Shown here: in pieces, positions 11,265-23,548 of the stretch
Layout of the letters: each line of letters starts with the position of its first letter
Position numbering within the stretch: position 1 is the stretch's first letter
Assembly: GCA_964017145.1 (NCBI GenBank)
Contig: OZ024840.1
Location: 2,542,001-2,606,000 of the forward strand
Reading direction: 5' to 3'
DNA: 64,000 bases
Source of the DNA: Agrocybe praecox
Taxonomy: Eukaryota; Basidiomycota; Agaricomycetes; Agaricales; Agrocybaceae
Translations under genes and position numbers: made by a program
Notes under the pieces: model-generated
The model's input: the letters and a program-made list of their open reading frames with translations, nothing else
The model's database searches: none
Told to the model about the DNA's origin: nothing

Positions 11265-14200
11265 TTACATTCCATACCCGAAAGCCGAACGTTGATATGG
11301 GTCTCCAGCAATAGACCCAGCGAAGCCAGGAAGACCCGCAAACGACGCGGAAGTGAAATTCCCCGAGTGCCCGAGTTGTTGAGGGATCCCTTGGTTGTGA
11401 CTCGAGTTACCCTGCAAAACATAGCCATCAATGGATTGCGGCTGCAGATTGTGCATTTGACTGTTGAGGTGCGTCTGACCAAAGTTCCCTTGCGCAGGAA
11501 TAGAGTAAAGACCGTTCGCTGATCCGTAAACATCTGCCAAGGGGTTGGCTGCCATAGCCTGCGGCATGTGACGAGTGCCACCGTGCGCTGCGCCAAGGCC
11601 TTGGTTGCCAAGAGCCATATTGACAAGTGCTTGTTGGTTGGTGAAGCCGCCGAAATGGTCCATCTGCTCTCGCTGAAGCTTGTTTTGGATGCGCTTGCCG
11701 TAGGGCGTGTTGCGGATAAGAGGAAGGACAGGACGAATGCCATCCACCAGTAATGCTCGTTGCGCTGGATCAGCGTAGTCCAAAGCCGTCTAGGAAGAAA
11801 TTAACAACAAAAACAGTAGATACAAATTCAGATTTGGGCTTACCTGTACGCAGTAGTTTCCATACGAGTCACGCAGCAGTTTCTCGAGCCTCGATCGGTT
11901 AAGGAGTTCCTCAATGAGCATCTTCCTGGTGCTGTGTTCCGCGACACGGATACACTAGAGAGAAGTTAGACAAACTGTAGAACAACGAACATCAATTTCA
12001 TGGGCTCAATCACCTTCTCGATGACATTCGAGCTAAATTTCTGAACAGAGAGTGCACAAACATTGCCCGCAAATTGACGAATGACTCCATCACTGAATCG
12101 GTTGTCGTTCAGATCAAGAATGTATTGAACAACCTGCAAAAATTTAATGATTAGTTGATTCGAAGAACTGAGAAGGAAGACAGAAATAATTACATAGTTT
12201 CCATATGGATCCTGCACCAAGGTAAGCGCGTTATAAGTTATCTCGTTCACCAATTGGACTCTTTGCATTTCCGAGGCGTGGTCGATGCATCGTTGTAATA
12301 CACAGCATCCATGACGATGAGTAGCTACTTCGACGCAATTCGCGGCGACGGCATTATAAATGAACTGTAGGACGGATATATTAGTTCAGGACAGGATCAG
12401 AAAAACAGCGACATACCTGATTATCCTCTGGCGCCAATTTATTTAAGCATTTCTGGATTACGTGGTTTCCGTTGAGGTCTTTGATGAGAACGACAACATG
12501 CAAACTGAGAGCGACAATGATGGAATGGATCTGAGCGTTGTATCTATGATCAGTCTGCTGTTCCTATGTAAGTTTAAGTAAAATATTTGGGCGATTGTAT
12601 AACTTGCCTGTCGCCGGGTGGACAAGAAATCAATCATCTTTTGCACCGCGCGAGTTCCGTGCATATTAAGAGAGATGTTAACGAGATCTTGAGCGACAGA
12701 TTCACAAATGATGTTGCGCTGCTCGTCCGTGGAGAATTCAAGCAACTTTTGGCAGAGGTAGTTTCCGAATGGATCTGAAAGATTGGGGAATTATCGAATT
12801 AAGAAAGGGGTAAGTTCAAGAGAAAAAAAGTGAAAAACATACCTGTCATGAGATCAGCAAAGTGACCAAAAGTCTCTCTAAAGATCATGTCGCGGTGTTC
12901 AGGAACACCTTCTTCCAGTTTTTTCTGAAGGTATCGACAACCATGTTGATCTTTGCACAAGCTCGGAATTTCACCCTGAAGATCTTCAATGCGAGTCCCT
13001 GCAAATCGGTTAACTGAGGTATTGGCAGACGTCAGCTACATGAAGAGGCCACAGGTAAAAAGCACAAACATTCACGGTCCATGTCTCCTCTCTTGTGCTT
13101 AGGACCATGTAGGCCGTTCATCTTACTGTCAGCACCGGCGCCATTCCTGACCGGAATGCCCAAACCATATCTGGCACCTTGCTGAGTTGAATACATGGTC
13201 GCAGGGCCCGTTGTATTAGGAGAGGTGCCATTAGATGGTGGGGCGTTGGCCCGGCCATTGCTTTCAAAGCCGTAGTTGTTGAAATGTGTACTTTCAATCG
13301 CACCGTTCACACCATAAATCGCGTCGTACTATGGAAGATGAGAACAAATCCTAAGAAAAGAGTAAAAGAACATACGTCATCACGACCATTTGATTGAATG
13401 GAGTTGAAAGTTAATGATCCACTGTCATAGGGACCGGAAGGCAGGCGAGAGAGCGAGGCCTGGAGGTCAATAGCATTGACAGGGTTGTCATTGATTTGAT
13501 GAACATTTGGCGTTGAGATGCGACCATTCAACACCTGGATGTCTTGAGTATGAGGAGTTCCAGGGTTCTTGAGAAGGTGTGCGGTCGTGGTGGGCATCCC
13601 CAAAGGAGTAGCAGGTACAGAACGAGTCGTAGCAGACAGATTGTCCAACAAGCTGTGCGGTGACCCTCGACGTGAAGTCGGTCCTTGATGTGCGTGGACA
13701 CCTCCTTGGGGTTGCTGAGGAAGGAGAGGGGTACCCGATGCCGAGGCTGGCCCAACAAGAAGCTTGTCCTCCGATGGGGCGGACAATGTAAGGTTGGGAT
13801 TGGTGATGTTGCGTCGATCCGTTCTGGGGGCGGAACCTTCAGGTCCGCGTGGATTTCCATTGAATTGCGGCCATTCAGATGATTTTTCAAGGACTCTGTT
13901 CGCAAATTGTCGTGGTGATGCTTGCGAAATATGAGCGAGGTCGAGAGCCGCCGAGGACGCGGAAATCTATCTGATGTCAGGAAATCGTATATGGATAAAA
14001 ATGGGTTTTCTCACTTTGCCAGGGTAATTATTATTATATTTATCGTCGTCAGAGGTAGGAAGATTTCTCATGGCATCTAAAATGGGCCGTGGTGAATAAC
14101 GTTCACAGAAGAATTGGTTACTGAAATGCTCACTGTGCATTTCTTGATCTAATTGTTCGTCCAGCATCATTCCTGCATTGTAGGTGCTCGCATATCTAGC

Positions 14201-15011
14201 GCCTTCGTCGTCCGCGTAACGTCCATTTCCTCTGAGCAAAGCAGAAGCCGAAACAGGTGTAGGGATAGGAGAAGCACGGGTGGAACGATCATTCGCAAGA
14301 GACAAGCCCTGGATTTGAATGGCAAGCTCCTCATCGTGACTGCTTGCGGATGTGCGCCTGCTTGCGGGCATGCTCTTTGCTCCAGCAGGACGAGCAAAAC
14401 TGTGACCGTTCATGCCTGGGCCGTTGGGCAGGTCTGGAGACAAGCTGGCGTTGACGGAGGGTGCATAAGTGACTGATTTGCGCTTGTCCGCCACGTTGCC
14501 TACAGCTTAAGAAGAAGCTTAGTATTTGACTCGAAAGTTGAAAGTATAAGCGTAACAGAAGCTTACCAAGCTGGGCATTGAGACGAGGGGGGGTAGTCGG
14601 TGCAGACACCGCCAGATGTTGAATTCCTCCATTGCTGTTGGGTTCGTAAGGGATACTAAGTAGTTCTTGGGCCTGTTTTTGTTCAAGAGCACGCATTTGA
14701 TCTTCGAAGTGTTTACGCTGAATAAGGCGCTGTCGTTCATGTTCGAGACGTTTCAATTCGACGCGCTGGCATGGAAGTTATTGTTTGTTTCTCTCCAAGA
14801 CGGTAGTTGGTACTCACTGCAGACATGTCTGGCATATTACTTCCCAATCTGGCGGCCTTGAGGGGTAAGGCATTTGAGTCACGATAGCTCCCGGAGACGA
14901 CAGAGCACTCACAGAGTCAGCAAGATCCAAAAAGGCAGGTGGACTTTGCTTCCTCTCATCAGAAGGGGAATGATTATCAGTAGGTGAGATAGTATTTTCC
15001 GTAGTGTTCAT
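11265..15011 (-). CDS. PUF4: Pumilio-family RNA-binding protein, PUF4/MPT5 class
   Basis: Post-transcriptional regulator that binds UGUA-containing 3' UTRs. The start MNTTENTISPTDNHSP is followed by AARLGSNMPDMSA, an EMRAL-like helix (DQMRALEQKQAQELLSIP) and a long Ser/Pro/Asn-rich disordered region. The C-terminal Puf domain has eight repeats whose recognition helices read HGCRYLQ, FGNYLCQ, HGTRAVQ, NGNHVIQ, HGCCVLQ, YGNYVVQ, FSSNVIE and YGNYCVQ. The HGTRAxQ and HGCCVLQ helices match yeast Puf4/Mpt5 rather than Puf3. A C-terminal TPYGKRIQNKL motif and a Gln/Gly/Asn-rich tail end in AFGYGM. About nine introns. It is the longest complete coding unit in the first 20 kb. Confidence 0.88.
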
Positions 15012-16126
15012 TTTCGCAACAGGGTGCTTGTAACTTTTGAGAGTAGTGAATGACAGGAAAGAAGAAAGGTATTTCTGAGGGTATAGGTCGACGAGGAAGT
15101 AGTCGCACAAAAGGAATCCTAAGAAGAAACGCGAAAAGAATGAGCAAAAGATACAGCACACTGTGCGGTACGGTGACTGACCTGTGAACTTGTTTTGGCT
15201 CGTCTAGAGGGTTGATGTTACAATGTGCCAAGTCCGAGCTGGAAAGAGACTGAGAAGGTATGTCTAGGATAGAAAGGAAGAACCAACTCTTTTTACTGCC
15301 CTGTATATTGGACGGGAAGAGAATGGATGAAAGGGCTGAGGATTTGTCGAATACAAGTGCTGGTCGTCGAGTCGCTACGTTTTGGTCCCTGGCTGAAAAC
15401 CCCGGCAATTCCCTTCAAATTTTTCAACTCCGGTCTCTGGCGAGCTCGCTTAAAACTTTCTCACTTGAACAGGAGCTTCTCGCCCCAAACCTCCTAAGCG
15501 CACAAGTCTCTATTTTATTATTTTCTACTACATATCATTCATTGTTGATCACCTTGCTCGAGCTCGTTTTCTGTCCCACAGACATTATCAGCGAGGCTGT
15601 ATCTTCGCCGGACACGGCAGCAACTCAATCAATCTCCAAAAATATCGATGGGTTTCACAAAAAAAAAAAAATGCCTATCAAGCCCGCTGAATCTGCAGCT
15701 GAACTTCTCGAATTTTCCATCCATTCAGACCAGAGCTAGGTCGCGGGCTAATTTTCATCACACTCCCATCAAGCCGATCAAACCCTCATGATCTTTATCG
15801 GCCCTGTAATATTTATGCGGTCTCGTATGGCGCCAGACGACATATTTTGCATAAGTATCCTTGGAGAATAGAAGCCACATGCCACTACGCGTGTGCTACT
15901 ACTTACGTGTTTTTGGCTTTGCTGGCGGTCCCAAGAGCTAGCGCGGTTGTGGTATGGTACATACTATGTACCTACTCGGCAAACGAACAACCGCAAATCC
16001 TTTTCTAAAGTATAGATTTTTGATTAGTGCCCTACAAGTATGTGATTAGACAGGTATATTTTTATCAAGTTAATTGAAGCAGAGACGGTATATGTTACTT
16101 AATGTTATATCCATCTTTCAAGTACA
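15012..16126. other. Long 5' region of the Pumilio gene and 3' side of VPS38
   Basis: 1.1 kb without a convincing gene. A 159-codon plus-strand frame at 15260-15739 lacks family features, contains a poly-A run (AAA codons) and sits antisense to the likely Pumilio leader. The region is probably a long regulated 5' UTR/promoter. Confidence 0.4.
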
Positions 16127-19100
16127 TTACGAAGAGTCTAGGTCTGGAGGACAAGTCCGTATTTCATCAGGTACAACACCTTGTATCGTTTTTCTATCAT
16201 CTTCGTCATGGTCGATCAAACTTGCAGCATCGTCAGAAGTTTCAACATCCTCCGTCGAGCTCTCACTTTCAGACTGGGTTGTAGAAGAATTTCTTGTCCA
16301 CAGGTAATCAGAGAATGGGACAAATCCGAGAAAGGATTTTTGTTTACGTGATTCATCTGTGATTGTGGTCGGAGTAGCTGAACCGCTCTGAGGGGGTGTA
16401 GACTCGATTCTATTGAAGTGAAGCGTCCGGGAAGCTTTAGGCGTGGCGGTATCTTCAGCTTCTAGGCGTGGGTCTTCTAAGTGGGTTTCCAAATTGGGAA
16501 TCTTGGATATGGAAGAACGTGGTTGAATGCGTCTATGCAAGCGATTAGTAAACCACCATCATGAGTAAACAGGGTAAACTTGCTCTTGTATTGCGTTCGC
16601 GTCGTGACTAAGAGTCAATATTAAATTTTTAAGGTTAGGCAATGTATGTCTGATATCCAGCGCTCGCAGGTCGCGTTCAGACATGAGCTATTGAGAATGA
16701 AAGTTATATTGGTTGAAGAATATACATTTTGTACATTTGTACACACCATTTCAATGTCTTTGTTCAACAAAAACACGCCATACTCAAACCGATAGGTGTC
16801 GACACCTTTCGAGAAAAGAGGAAACCTGATGGAATGTGAGCAAGAGTTCTTAGTAAATATAATATGCTCACATTCGAGGTCCCACCATCGCTGAAATGCC
16901 GTCCTTTATTAAACTCCGACTGCCAATGCATGTAACAGGGTAGATCAACTTTTTTCCGATGTACGCAGCTAGTATTTGTAAGACTTGAGCAACATAACCA
17001 AGTGCCGTAGCAGTCGCCTCTTCAGTGACTTCCTTATGATCAAGTAGACTGAGTGGAGGAGCTGGGTCATTTGGGGATACCGGAATAGGAAGGGGGACAT
17101 CCAATATTGTGTAAAGCAGGTCGGGAGGAGAATAAAGCTCTATCGGATAAATGTTGGATAGTGTAGATAAAAGAGTAGTCCGTGAAGAATTGATTTTCCT
17201 GTACAAAGAAGTAGTATTATTCCTGAAAAAATACAATTAGCGAATTTGCGAATTGTCGTAATGTGCAAATATAACCTTTCTTCTTGTATGAGATTATCTA
17301 ACTGTGGATCATGAACAGATTCATCGAAGGCTGAGTCCAGTAATGTTCTTCTGTCTATTAACCTTTGTTTACGTTCGGTGATTTGCTGTCTTTCTGGAAA
17401 GCAATTGTTAATCAAAAGTGTGATGAAACACCCAGAACATGCGAAACGTCACTTTTTCGTAATTCCTCGAGGACCAAGTTGCGGTCTCGTTTTAGGTCCT
17501 CTATTTTAGCCTCTCTTTCTGAAATCTGGCGTCTCTGTTCGATATCAACAAAAACCAGGAATTATGAAGTAGAGAAAGTAGTATCTCACAAGAGGAAACA
17601 CCCGGTCTTCTGCCAAAAAAACGTCGACTTTTTGCACCACATCGCGTGCCGAATTCTCATTATCAATGATACACGACTGAAGACTTACAAGTCTGGTCAA
17701 GTATGAGCGATGAATAGAGGTGAAAAGGAAGAGAATGTACTTAAAAAGATCCTGCCATCCAGCTGTCTTGGTGGTCGCCTGTGAGGCACTATCGACCAAT
17801 TTACTACGGTGACGCCTTCTGGACAGTAGCACAAGTTCGCCCTGTTCAGTTGAATCGGATTTGTTTTCGTTGATCCGTTTTACTCTTCTGATAACTGATT
17901 CAGGGTCTGAAGTATATCCAGCGGTCGGAGTTGAAGATCGTGATGAAGATGAAGACGACGATGGAGATGGAAGATAGAAAGATTGGCCCGGAGGAGACAA
18001 AGAAAGAATTAGTGTATTCGATGGCAGTAACGACGGGTTCGCGTCAAGCTGGTAATTGGAAGTCAATATAAAATACCGATACCATAATCGTCATTCCATA
18101 CGCACGTCAACGGGCAGAGGAACTAGGCTATCCAAACTAAAATCCCATTCATCAAGAATTTTCCATCCTTGATGAAGATAAGCCTCCCCTTTATGCTGGC
18201 CTTTTGCAGGATCAACCTTGCCCCAAACTTCAATCCTCAGTCTTTGACCACTTGTATCTGCCGAATGTGGAAAGGTGTGGTCAGAACGGGGGTCTATAGG
18301 GAAAAATGGATTGGTAGAAGGTCGGTGTATTGGCGAAAAAAATGCAGGTGACGAATCTTCATATCGCGTTGATGATTCGCCCTCAACGGATTTACTTGAA
18401 GAAGGCCCTGAGTTGGATGATGGCTGGAAAACCGCACTGGTTCGGTTTGACCGAGCATGAGGTGCTAGTCTGACCCTTGTAGCATTTTCACCTGCACCTA
18501 TTAGAGTGGTTTTGAAAGTTGTTCTAGAGGGAGGTGCCGAATCAGGAGGAGATTTGTGTGCCCTGATAGTCCGCGCAGATGATGGCACAGTTGTGCTTTG
18601 GCGAGAATTTAATGGTAATGTTTGTGCAGGACGATTTGATGTGGATGAGAAAGATGATTTAGATGTTGGAGCCGAACGCGGTGGCTTCTGTTCGCTCTTT
18701 AGCTCTGCATCAAAACGGCGGGCTGGAACAAAGACTGTAACGAAGGTTTCTATCAATCGGGAATCGATGACCCTTTTCAGAACACTCTGAGAGTTATCGG
18801 AAAGAAGAAACGATGACGTCGTGACGGAGGCAGAGGTGTTATGTAGGAGCGCGTTGGATGTTTGTGATACCCCGAAAGACGACATAGAGCTAGTTCGAGG
18901 ACGGGTCCGCCTGAAGGTGCTGGATCTAGAGGAGGAGGGTGCGGAAAGAATGGTATCATTGGGACTGGTTGAAACTTGACCATTACTTGGGTATGTAATT
19001 GTTGAGTTGGACGATCTCCGTGCTCTAGGTTCAACGCCATTGAACTCAATGTCAAAGCTTTCATCCTCTCTATTGAGACTATGGCGAGTTTTACTTGAAG

Positions 19101-19396
19101 CTGTGGACGTTTTTCTGGTCCGTTTTCTTGAGACTATGGTTCCAAGGTCATCTGTCGTGCCGGAGACACTGAAGTATGATTGCTCAACAGGTTGAGCTAA
19201 AGCAGTTGTGAACGAATCTCGGACGGGAAATGGTGTTAAGTTGCGGATCTGGATGCCAGTTATATGTCGAATACGTCGCTAGAGCTGTGGTCACTACGCT
19301 GAATATGTTAGAATCAAGCTTTGGTCGACGTACAGGGGTAAAGTTCTCGGCCTCAGGCAAAGGTTCAACAAGAGAGGGCGTTGCACTCGGGAGCAT
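16127..19396 (-). CDS. VPS38: VPS38/UVRAG-like subunit of the class III PI3-kinase complex
   Basis: Component of the Vps34-Vps15-Vps30 complex acting in endosomal sorting and autophagy. Features in order: RRIRHITGIQIRNLTPFPVR near the N-terminus, a Ser/Arg-rich disordered segment, a C2-like part with IEVWGKVDPAKG and WDFSLDSLVPLPVD, a coiled coil around residues reading ERKQRLIDRRTLLDSAF, and the diagnostic block ATALGYVAQVLQILAAY, YPVTCIGSRSLIKDGISAM, GVDTYRFEYGVFLLNKDIEM. The C-terminal tail is acidic and Ser-rich, ending PDLDSS. The start at 19396 (MLPSATPSLVEP) is in frame with the next exon, but an earlier start cannot be excluded. The family is clear; an ATG14-like role is less likely. 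Confidence 0.78.
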
Positions 19397-19596
19397 CGAA
19401 TGCGAAGGTGTCTTGCATAGGTCAAATTCAATACAAAAGGGGACACATGAATATCCGAAGGTGTGTACCAAGGAATTATAGTAGTCCTAATAATGGGAGG
19501 ACTAGGTGTGAGGTAAGGAGAGGTCAAGTGACAGTTTGGGTAATTTAGCACTGGCCATCATTGGCTCCGCCCAAACAACTTGTACCTCACTTAAAC

Positions 19597-21097
19597 ATGG
19601 ATTCCTCGACTAAAGCATTGTCAACAAGCGCCGAAAAAATATTACAGCCAGAAATTCAGGCTCTAAGTCATGTTTTGAAGGTAAATATCCATTCTTTTTT
19701 TCTGGGAAACTATTCTCAAATAGACGCGTAGGATTCAGTCATCAAAGCTGCACAGATAGTTGAATACCATGTTGATGCTCGTAAACTGTGCGTTCTTTTC
19801 TCTCTCCGTTACTCAACAGTAAACTCCATCGTTCTCTAGAGGAACAAATATCCAAACCCCTCCTCGCTCTCTCACAGCTGCCCTTGGCAGAAATATCGAA
19901 AAATATGACCAACTTTGTGATTCAATTGATATTTATCTGGTAAGCTGTAAATGTCATGATTGAGAATATCGCTGAACGTTTGCCCAGAAACGCGCGATTG
20001 CCGTTTTAAAACGCGACTTGGAGCGTGAAAAGGAACTTCTTGAGGCTGAAGAGCGACAGAAACGTTTGGACATGACCATGCTACCACCCCCTACTCCTCC
20101 ACAACCTTCTGAAACCTTGCTCGACCTGACTATGCAACCTTCAACTGATGGAGGTAGCACAAACGCGCGGAACTCTCCTATCCTTAGTTCGGTGTCTGGC
20201 AGGAGACCGTCTGCAATTTCAATCTCATCCTTGCACAGACCACAATTTCCTCTCAAACTTGACCTTTCTTCCACGTCACTCAGAATAACGGAAGAGGAAG
20301 CAAATCTTTTCCAAAAAGGTCTTGCATCTCCGGTTACCCTGGCACCTAAATCTGCTCGTCCCGTTGAACCTAACGAATTCCCTGCGGATTTCATGGCTGC
20401 CTTTGCCAACCCTTCGTCCACTATGGATACATCTCATGGTCCTTCCGATATTGGTCTGCTCTCAGATGGCATCCATCTTTCTCAGAACCAGTCCAACCTA
20501 AACGCTCTAGGAGTTGGGTTAGGCGACTCTCTCGACAAGCCAATCGAACTTGACCTGGATGCGATGGATATAGACATGTCTAACATGACAGACGCTTTCG
20601 GGGATTCTATTGTGAATGATGGAACCGCTGATCACGATGCTCAAGATAGCCTCTTTTCTCCAGAGGAAAGTGGCAATGCTGAAAAGACAGTGCAGGCTGA
20701 CGATAATAACAACTTATCAAAGGACGACGAGAATATTCTGTCAACCTTCAACCTTCATTCCAACGGTAATGCCGAATTATTTGGAGGGGATTTTACCTCA
20801 GGACCAGACTTGGTTACGGAAGGAGGTTCGAACACACACCTCGATGTCCCTGTTCCACTGGATTCCTTTCCGTCCGCGCATGATTCTACGAATCCCACCA
20901 TGCAAGAGTCCGGGGAACATTTTGATATAAACTCACTCGATTTATCAAATCTTCCCTCGGACTTCTTTTCGAGTGAACAAGGTCAAGGGATGGACTTTTC
21001 GATGGATATGGATACATTTCTTAGCATGGACAGCAACCTTGAACAAAGAGGAGAGAATGGTTTGAATACGCCTGGCCAAAATCCGACACAAAGCTGA
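19597..21097 (+). CDS. Coiled-coil/acidic protein of uncertain identity, possible Mediator Med29/Med2-like subunit
   Basis: Spliced start MDSSTKALSTSAEKILQPEI, then QALSHVLKDSVIKAAQIVEY and GRNIEKYDQLCDSIDIYLKR. A strongly helical segment (DLEREKELLEAEERQKRLD) follows. The remaining two thirds is disordered and acidic, rich in Asp, Ser and Asn, ending with repeated Met-Asp motifs (DLDAMDIDMSNM, MDFSMDMD) that resemble transactivation regions. Four exons; the junctions VLK/DSV, KL/GTN and YL/KRA keep one frame. The pattern YDQLCDSIDIYLKRA resembles the Med29 helix in spacing, but this is a weak by-eye similarity. Divergent with VPS38 across 200 bp. Function unknown. Confidence 0.7.
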
Positions 21098-21635
21098 ATG
21101 GAGTCGATGGCTAGAAATAAGCATCAACTTCTTCAAGGGTAGTCAATCTATTTTAGTGGTAAACCAAAAATAGAATTCTAATTTCGTCAACCATCACTTG
21201 CTTTCAAGGACTGAAGGCTATTTTCTACGACCAACAAACGTGCGGATGTCTTTTGTTCCCTGTAGTGCACGTTCCCTCGACTGCGCATACCTTCAATTGC
21301 CTGGTTTTCCTGGTGGTCAGCTCCAAGTCGTTTCCGGTAATATAAAGATAGCGACCGTTTTCGCATATATTTGCTATCAGTTAGTTGGTCCACATGCAAC
21401 CACTTGCCAGCTAATCATCGAACATTTCGATAGGCAGGTTTATTGATATACTTTCTGATAATCTCCGTGTTTTGCTATAGCGATGAAGGCAACGCGATGA
21501 ATTCTTGCTTCTTTTGTGCTGATTTTCAGTTACGGCCATGTGGTGGAAAACTCCCATTGCTTTTGGTGCAAGTATAAAACTGGCTGTTCGCTGATGATTG
21601 TACATACAACCTCTGCCCTGCATCAGTTGAACACC
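21098..21635. other. Promoter region of the S1/P1 nuclease
   Basis: 538 bp with no gene. A TATA-like box (TATAAAA, 21573-21579) lies about 60 bp before the start codon, unusual among the TATA-less housekeeping genes here. Confidence 0.45.
21573..21579 (+). promoter_or_regulatory. TATA box of the secreted nuclease gene
   Basis: TATAAAA, 57 bp before the ATG at 21636. The consensus and spacing suit a regulated, secreted-enzyme promoter. Confidence 0.45.
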
Positions 21636-23329
21636 ATGAAAGTTTCAGCAGCTATAATTTCGGTGGCCTTGTCTACCTTGCCGACTGTTTATGGCTGGGG
21701 AGCCAATGGACACATGGCCGTCGGGTGAGTTACTAGAGTAGGTAATTTGCCATATGCCTCGACTAAATCGGACCATGATTTACAATGACCTCTAGTTTTA
21801 TTGCTATGCCGGTATGCTAATTATATTCTATGAATGGATCAAGAGCCTGACGATTCCTGTGTCTAGTTCCTTTCCCCAAAGGCACTTTCTTTTGTCAAGT
21901 CCTCGCTGGGATCCACTTATAACGAGTCTCTTGGGCCTGCTGCGACAGTCAGTATCGAGTTCATATGAGTAACTTATGGAACTATCTTGATTTTGATACA
22001 TCACATCCAGTGGGCAGATGATGTCAGGTCTGAGGCAGCGTTCTCCTGGTAAGCTATACATGAAAATCCATCCAAAATCATACTGGGTTAACACGAGTAT
22101 AACAGGTCTGCTCCTTTCCACTTCGTGGATGCAGAAGGTTTTTCCTTCAAAGGTTTATCGCACTACAAAATCTCAAGTTTTTTTAGATAACCCGCCCACC
22201 TCTTGCTCCGTTTCAGAGAGCAGAGATTGTGCCGATGGAAAGTGTATCTGTAGGTGTGATATAGTTGTATATCTTTATCATACCCACTAAATAACACTTT
22301 ACTGACCGTTTTCCAGTGACCGCCATTGCCAATTATACTACTAGAGTTCTTGATACGTCTCTTTCGGCCGAGCAACGCCAAGAAGCTCTCAAGTTCATAG
22401 GTAAGCGCAAGTATATCGTTCGCTGAGTGATCAATCATTAAATGGGTTTTTAGACCATGCAAGTTTTTTTACGCTATACATTGTCGCTGGTCTATTTATC
22501 ATAATCAAACTTAGTTTGTTGGCGATATCGGACAACCACTCCATGTCGAAGCACTCGAAGTCGGCGGCAATGATATCAGCGCCAAGTGCAGTGGCTCTTC
22601 TACCAACTTGCATGCTGTAAGACACTTTCCCTTTTAAAAACACTTGTAGACAGTTAAATAACACGAATCTTCTCTAATTAGGCTTGGGGTGAGCATCGTT
22701 GATGTACATGTTCTTTTACCTCGGTTCTTTAACTTGATTCACAGACTCTGGAATAATCAACAAATTATTGGCTGCTAATTACAGTAACTCTGTTCCTGTA
22801 TGGGTCGATAATCTGGTGGCTCGTATCAAGGTATGTGGACAATCTAACTATGAAGCAATGAACGAAACTTATATGTACTTGCTTAGACTGGGGCCTTCAA
22901 GTCTTTGGCGGCTGACTGGATTTCTTGCTCTTCCACTACTGCGCCTCTCAGTCGAAGAAGCATCGAAGACGACATATCAGGCCTTCTTGACGAACGAGCC
23001 ATTACCCCACTTGAATGTCCTCTAGTTTGGGCTCAAGAATCGAACGCTTTCGACTGCGTGTGTAACCTTTCTATTTAAACGAGTTCGACGCTTGATCTGA
23101 CTTCCTTGACGTACTAGTCCTTCGTATTCAGCTTCACCACTGGGGAAGATCTTTGCACATCTGCATATTTCACCAACGCGGTCCCTATAGTAAGCTCTTC
23201 TGCCTTTCAAGTTGTATGGTACATAGACATCTAATCCGGTCCAGATCGAGCTGCAGATCGCGAAGCAAGGATTCCGACTTGCTGCATGGTTGAATGTGCT
23301 TTTCGATGGAGCAACCAATTTGCCTTGAG
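21636..23329 (+). CDS. Secreted S1/P1-type zinc nuclease
   Basis: Extracellular single-strand nuclease and 3'-nucleotidase of the S1/P1 family. The signal peptide MKVSAAIISVALSTLPTVYG is followed directly by WGANGHMAVG, so Trp is the mature N-terminus and a zinc ligand, as in P1. Further ligands lie in ATWADDV, PFHFVDAEDNPP, DHFVGDIGQPLHVE and NLHAAWDSG. Cys residues are spaced for disulfides (TSCSVSESRDCADGKC). The protein ends FDGATNLP. The gene has about eleven exons, including a 5-nt exon (22454-22458, carrying a predicted zinc-ligand His) before a GC..AG intron, and a 7-nt exon (22682-22688). Every junction is in frame. Likely a nutrient-scavenging enzyme. Confidence 0.9.
22454..22514 (+). 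other. 5-nt exon followed by a GC..AG intron in the nuclease gene
   Basis: Exon ACCAT (22454-22458) follows acceptor TTTTTAG and is followed by donor GCAAGT of a 56-nt intron (22459-22514) ending TTAG. It yields Asp-His in FIDHFVGDIGQPLHVE. The His aligns with a zinc ligand of P1 nuclease. The only GT alternative in frame would leave a 32-nt intron, shorter than any other here. Confidence 0.65.
22682..22688 (+). other. 7-nt microexon in the nuclease gene
   Basis: GCTTGGG between acceptor AATTAG and donor GTGAGC. It encodes Ala-Trp and one base of Asp in the conserved NLHAAWDSG motif, which carries two zinc ligands. Confidence 0.8.
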
Positions 23330-23548
23330 ATATTGGATTCTTTGTGTTCGCTTTCATATTAACCCAAGTGTAAATCGTGTACGAACTGTGGATGTTTCGT
23401 GGTTCCATCAATGAACGTCGTAGTATCACCGACCTAGAAGGTAGTTGAAAATATGATGTCCAAAAATTTGTTTGACGTTAAATAAATAAAACCAATATTG
23501 TACATACTGGATCTGAGTATACACACCTTCAGATGCTCGGTAAAGAAT

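Noticed and set aside
15260..15739. 159-codon plus-strand frame
   Set aside because: No recognisable motif, includes a poly-lysine run from a poly-A tract, lies antisense to the probable Pumilio leader, and no matching splice structure was found.
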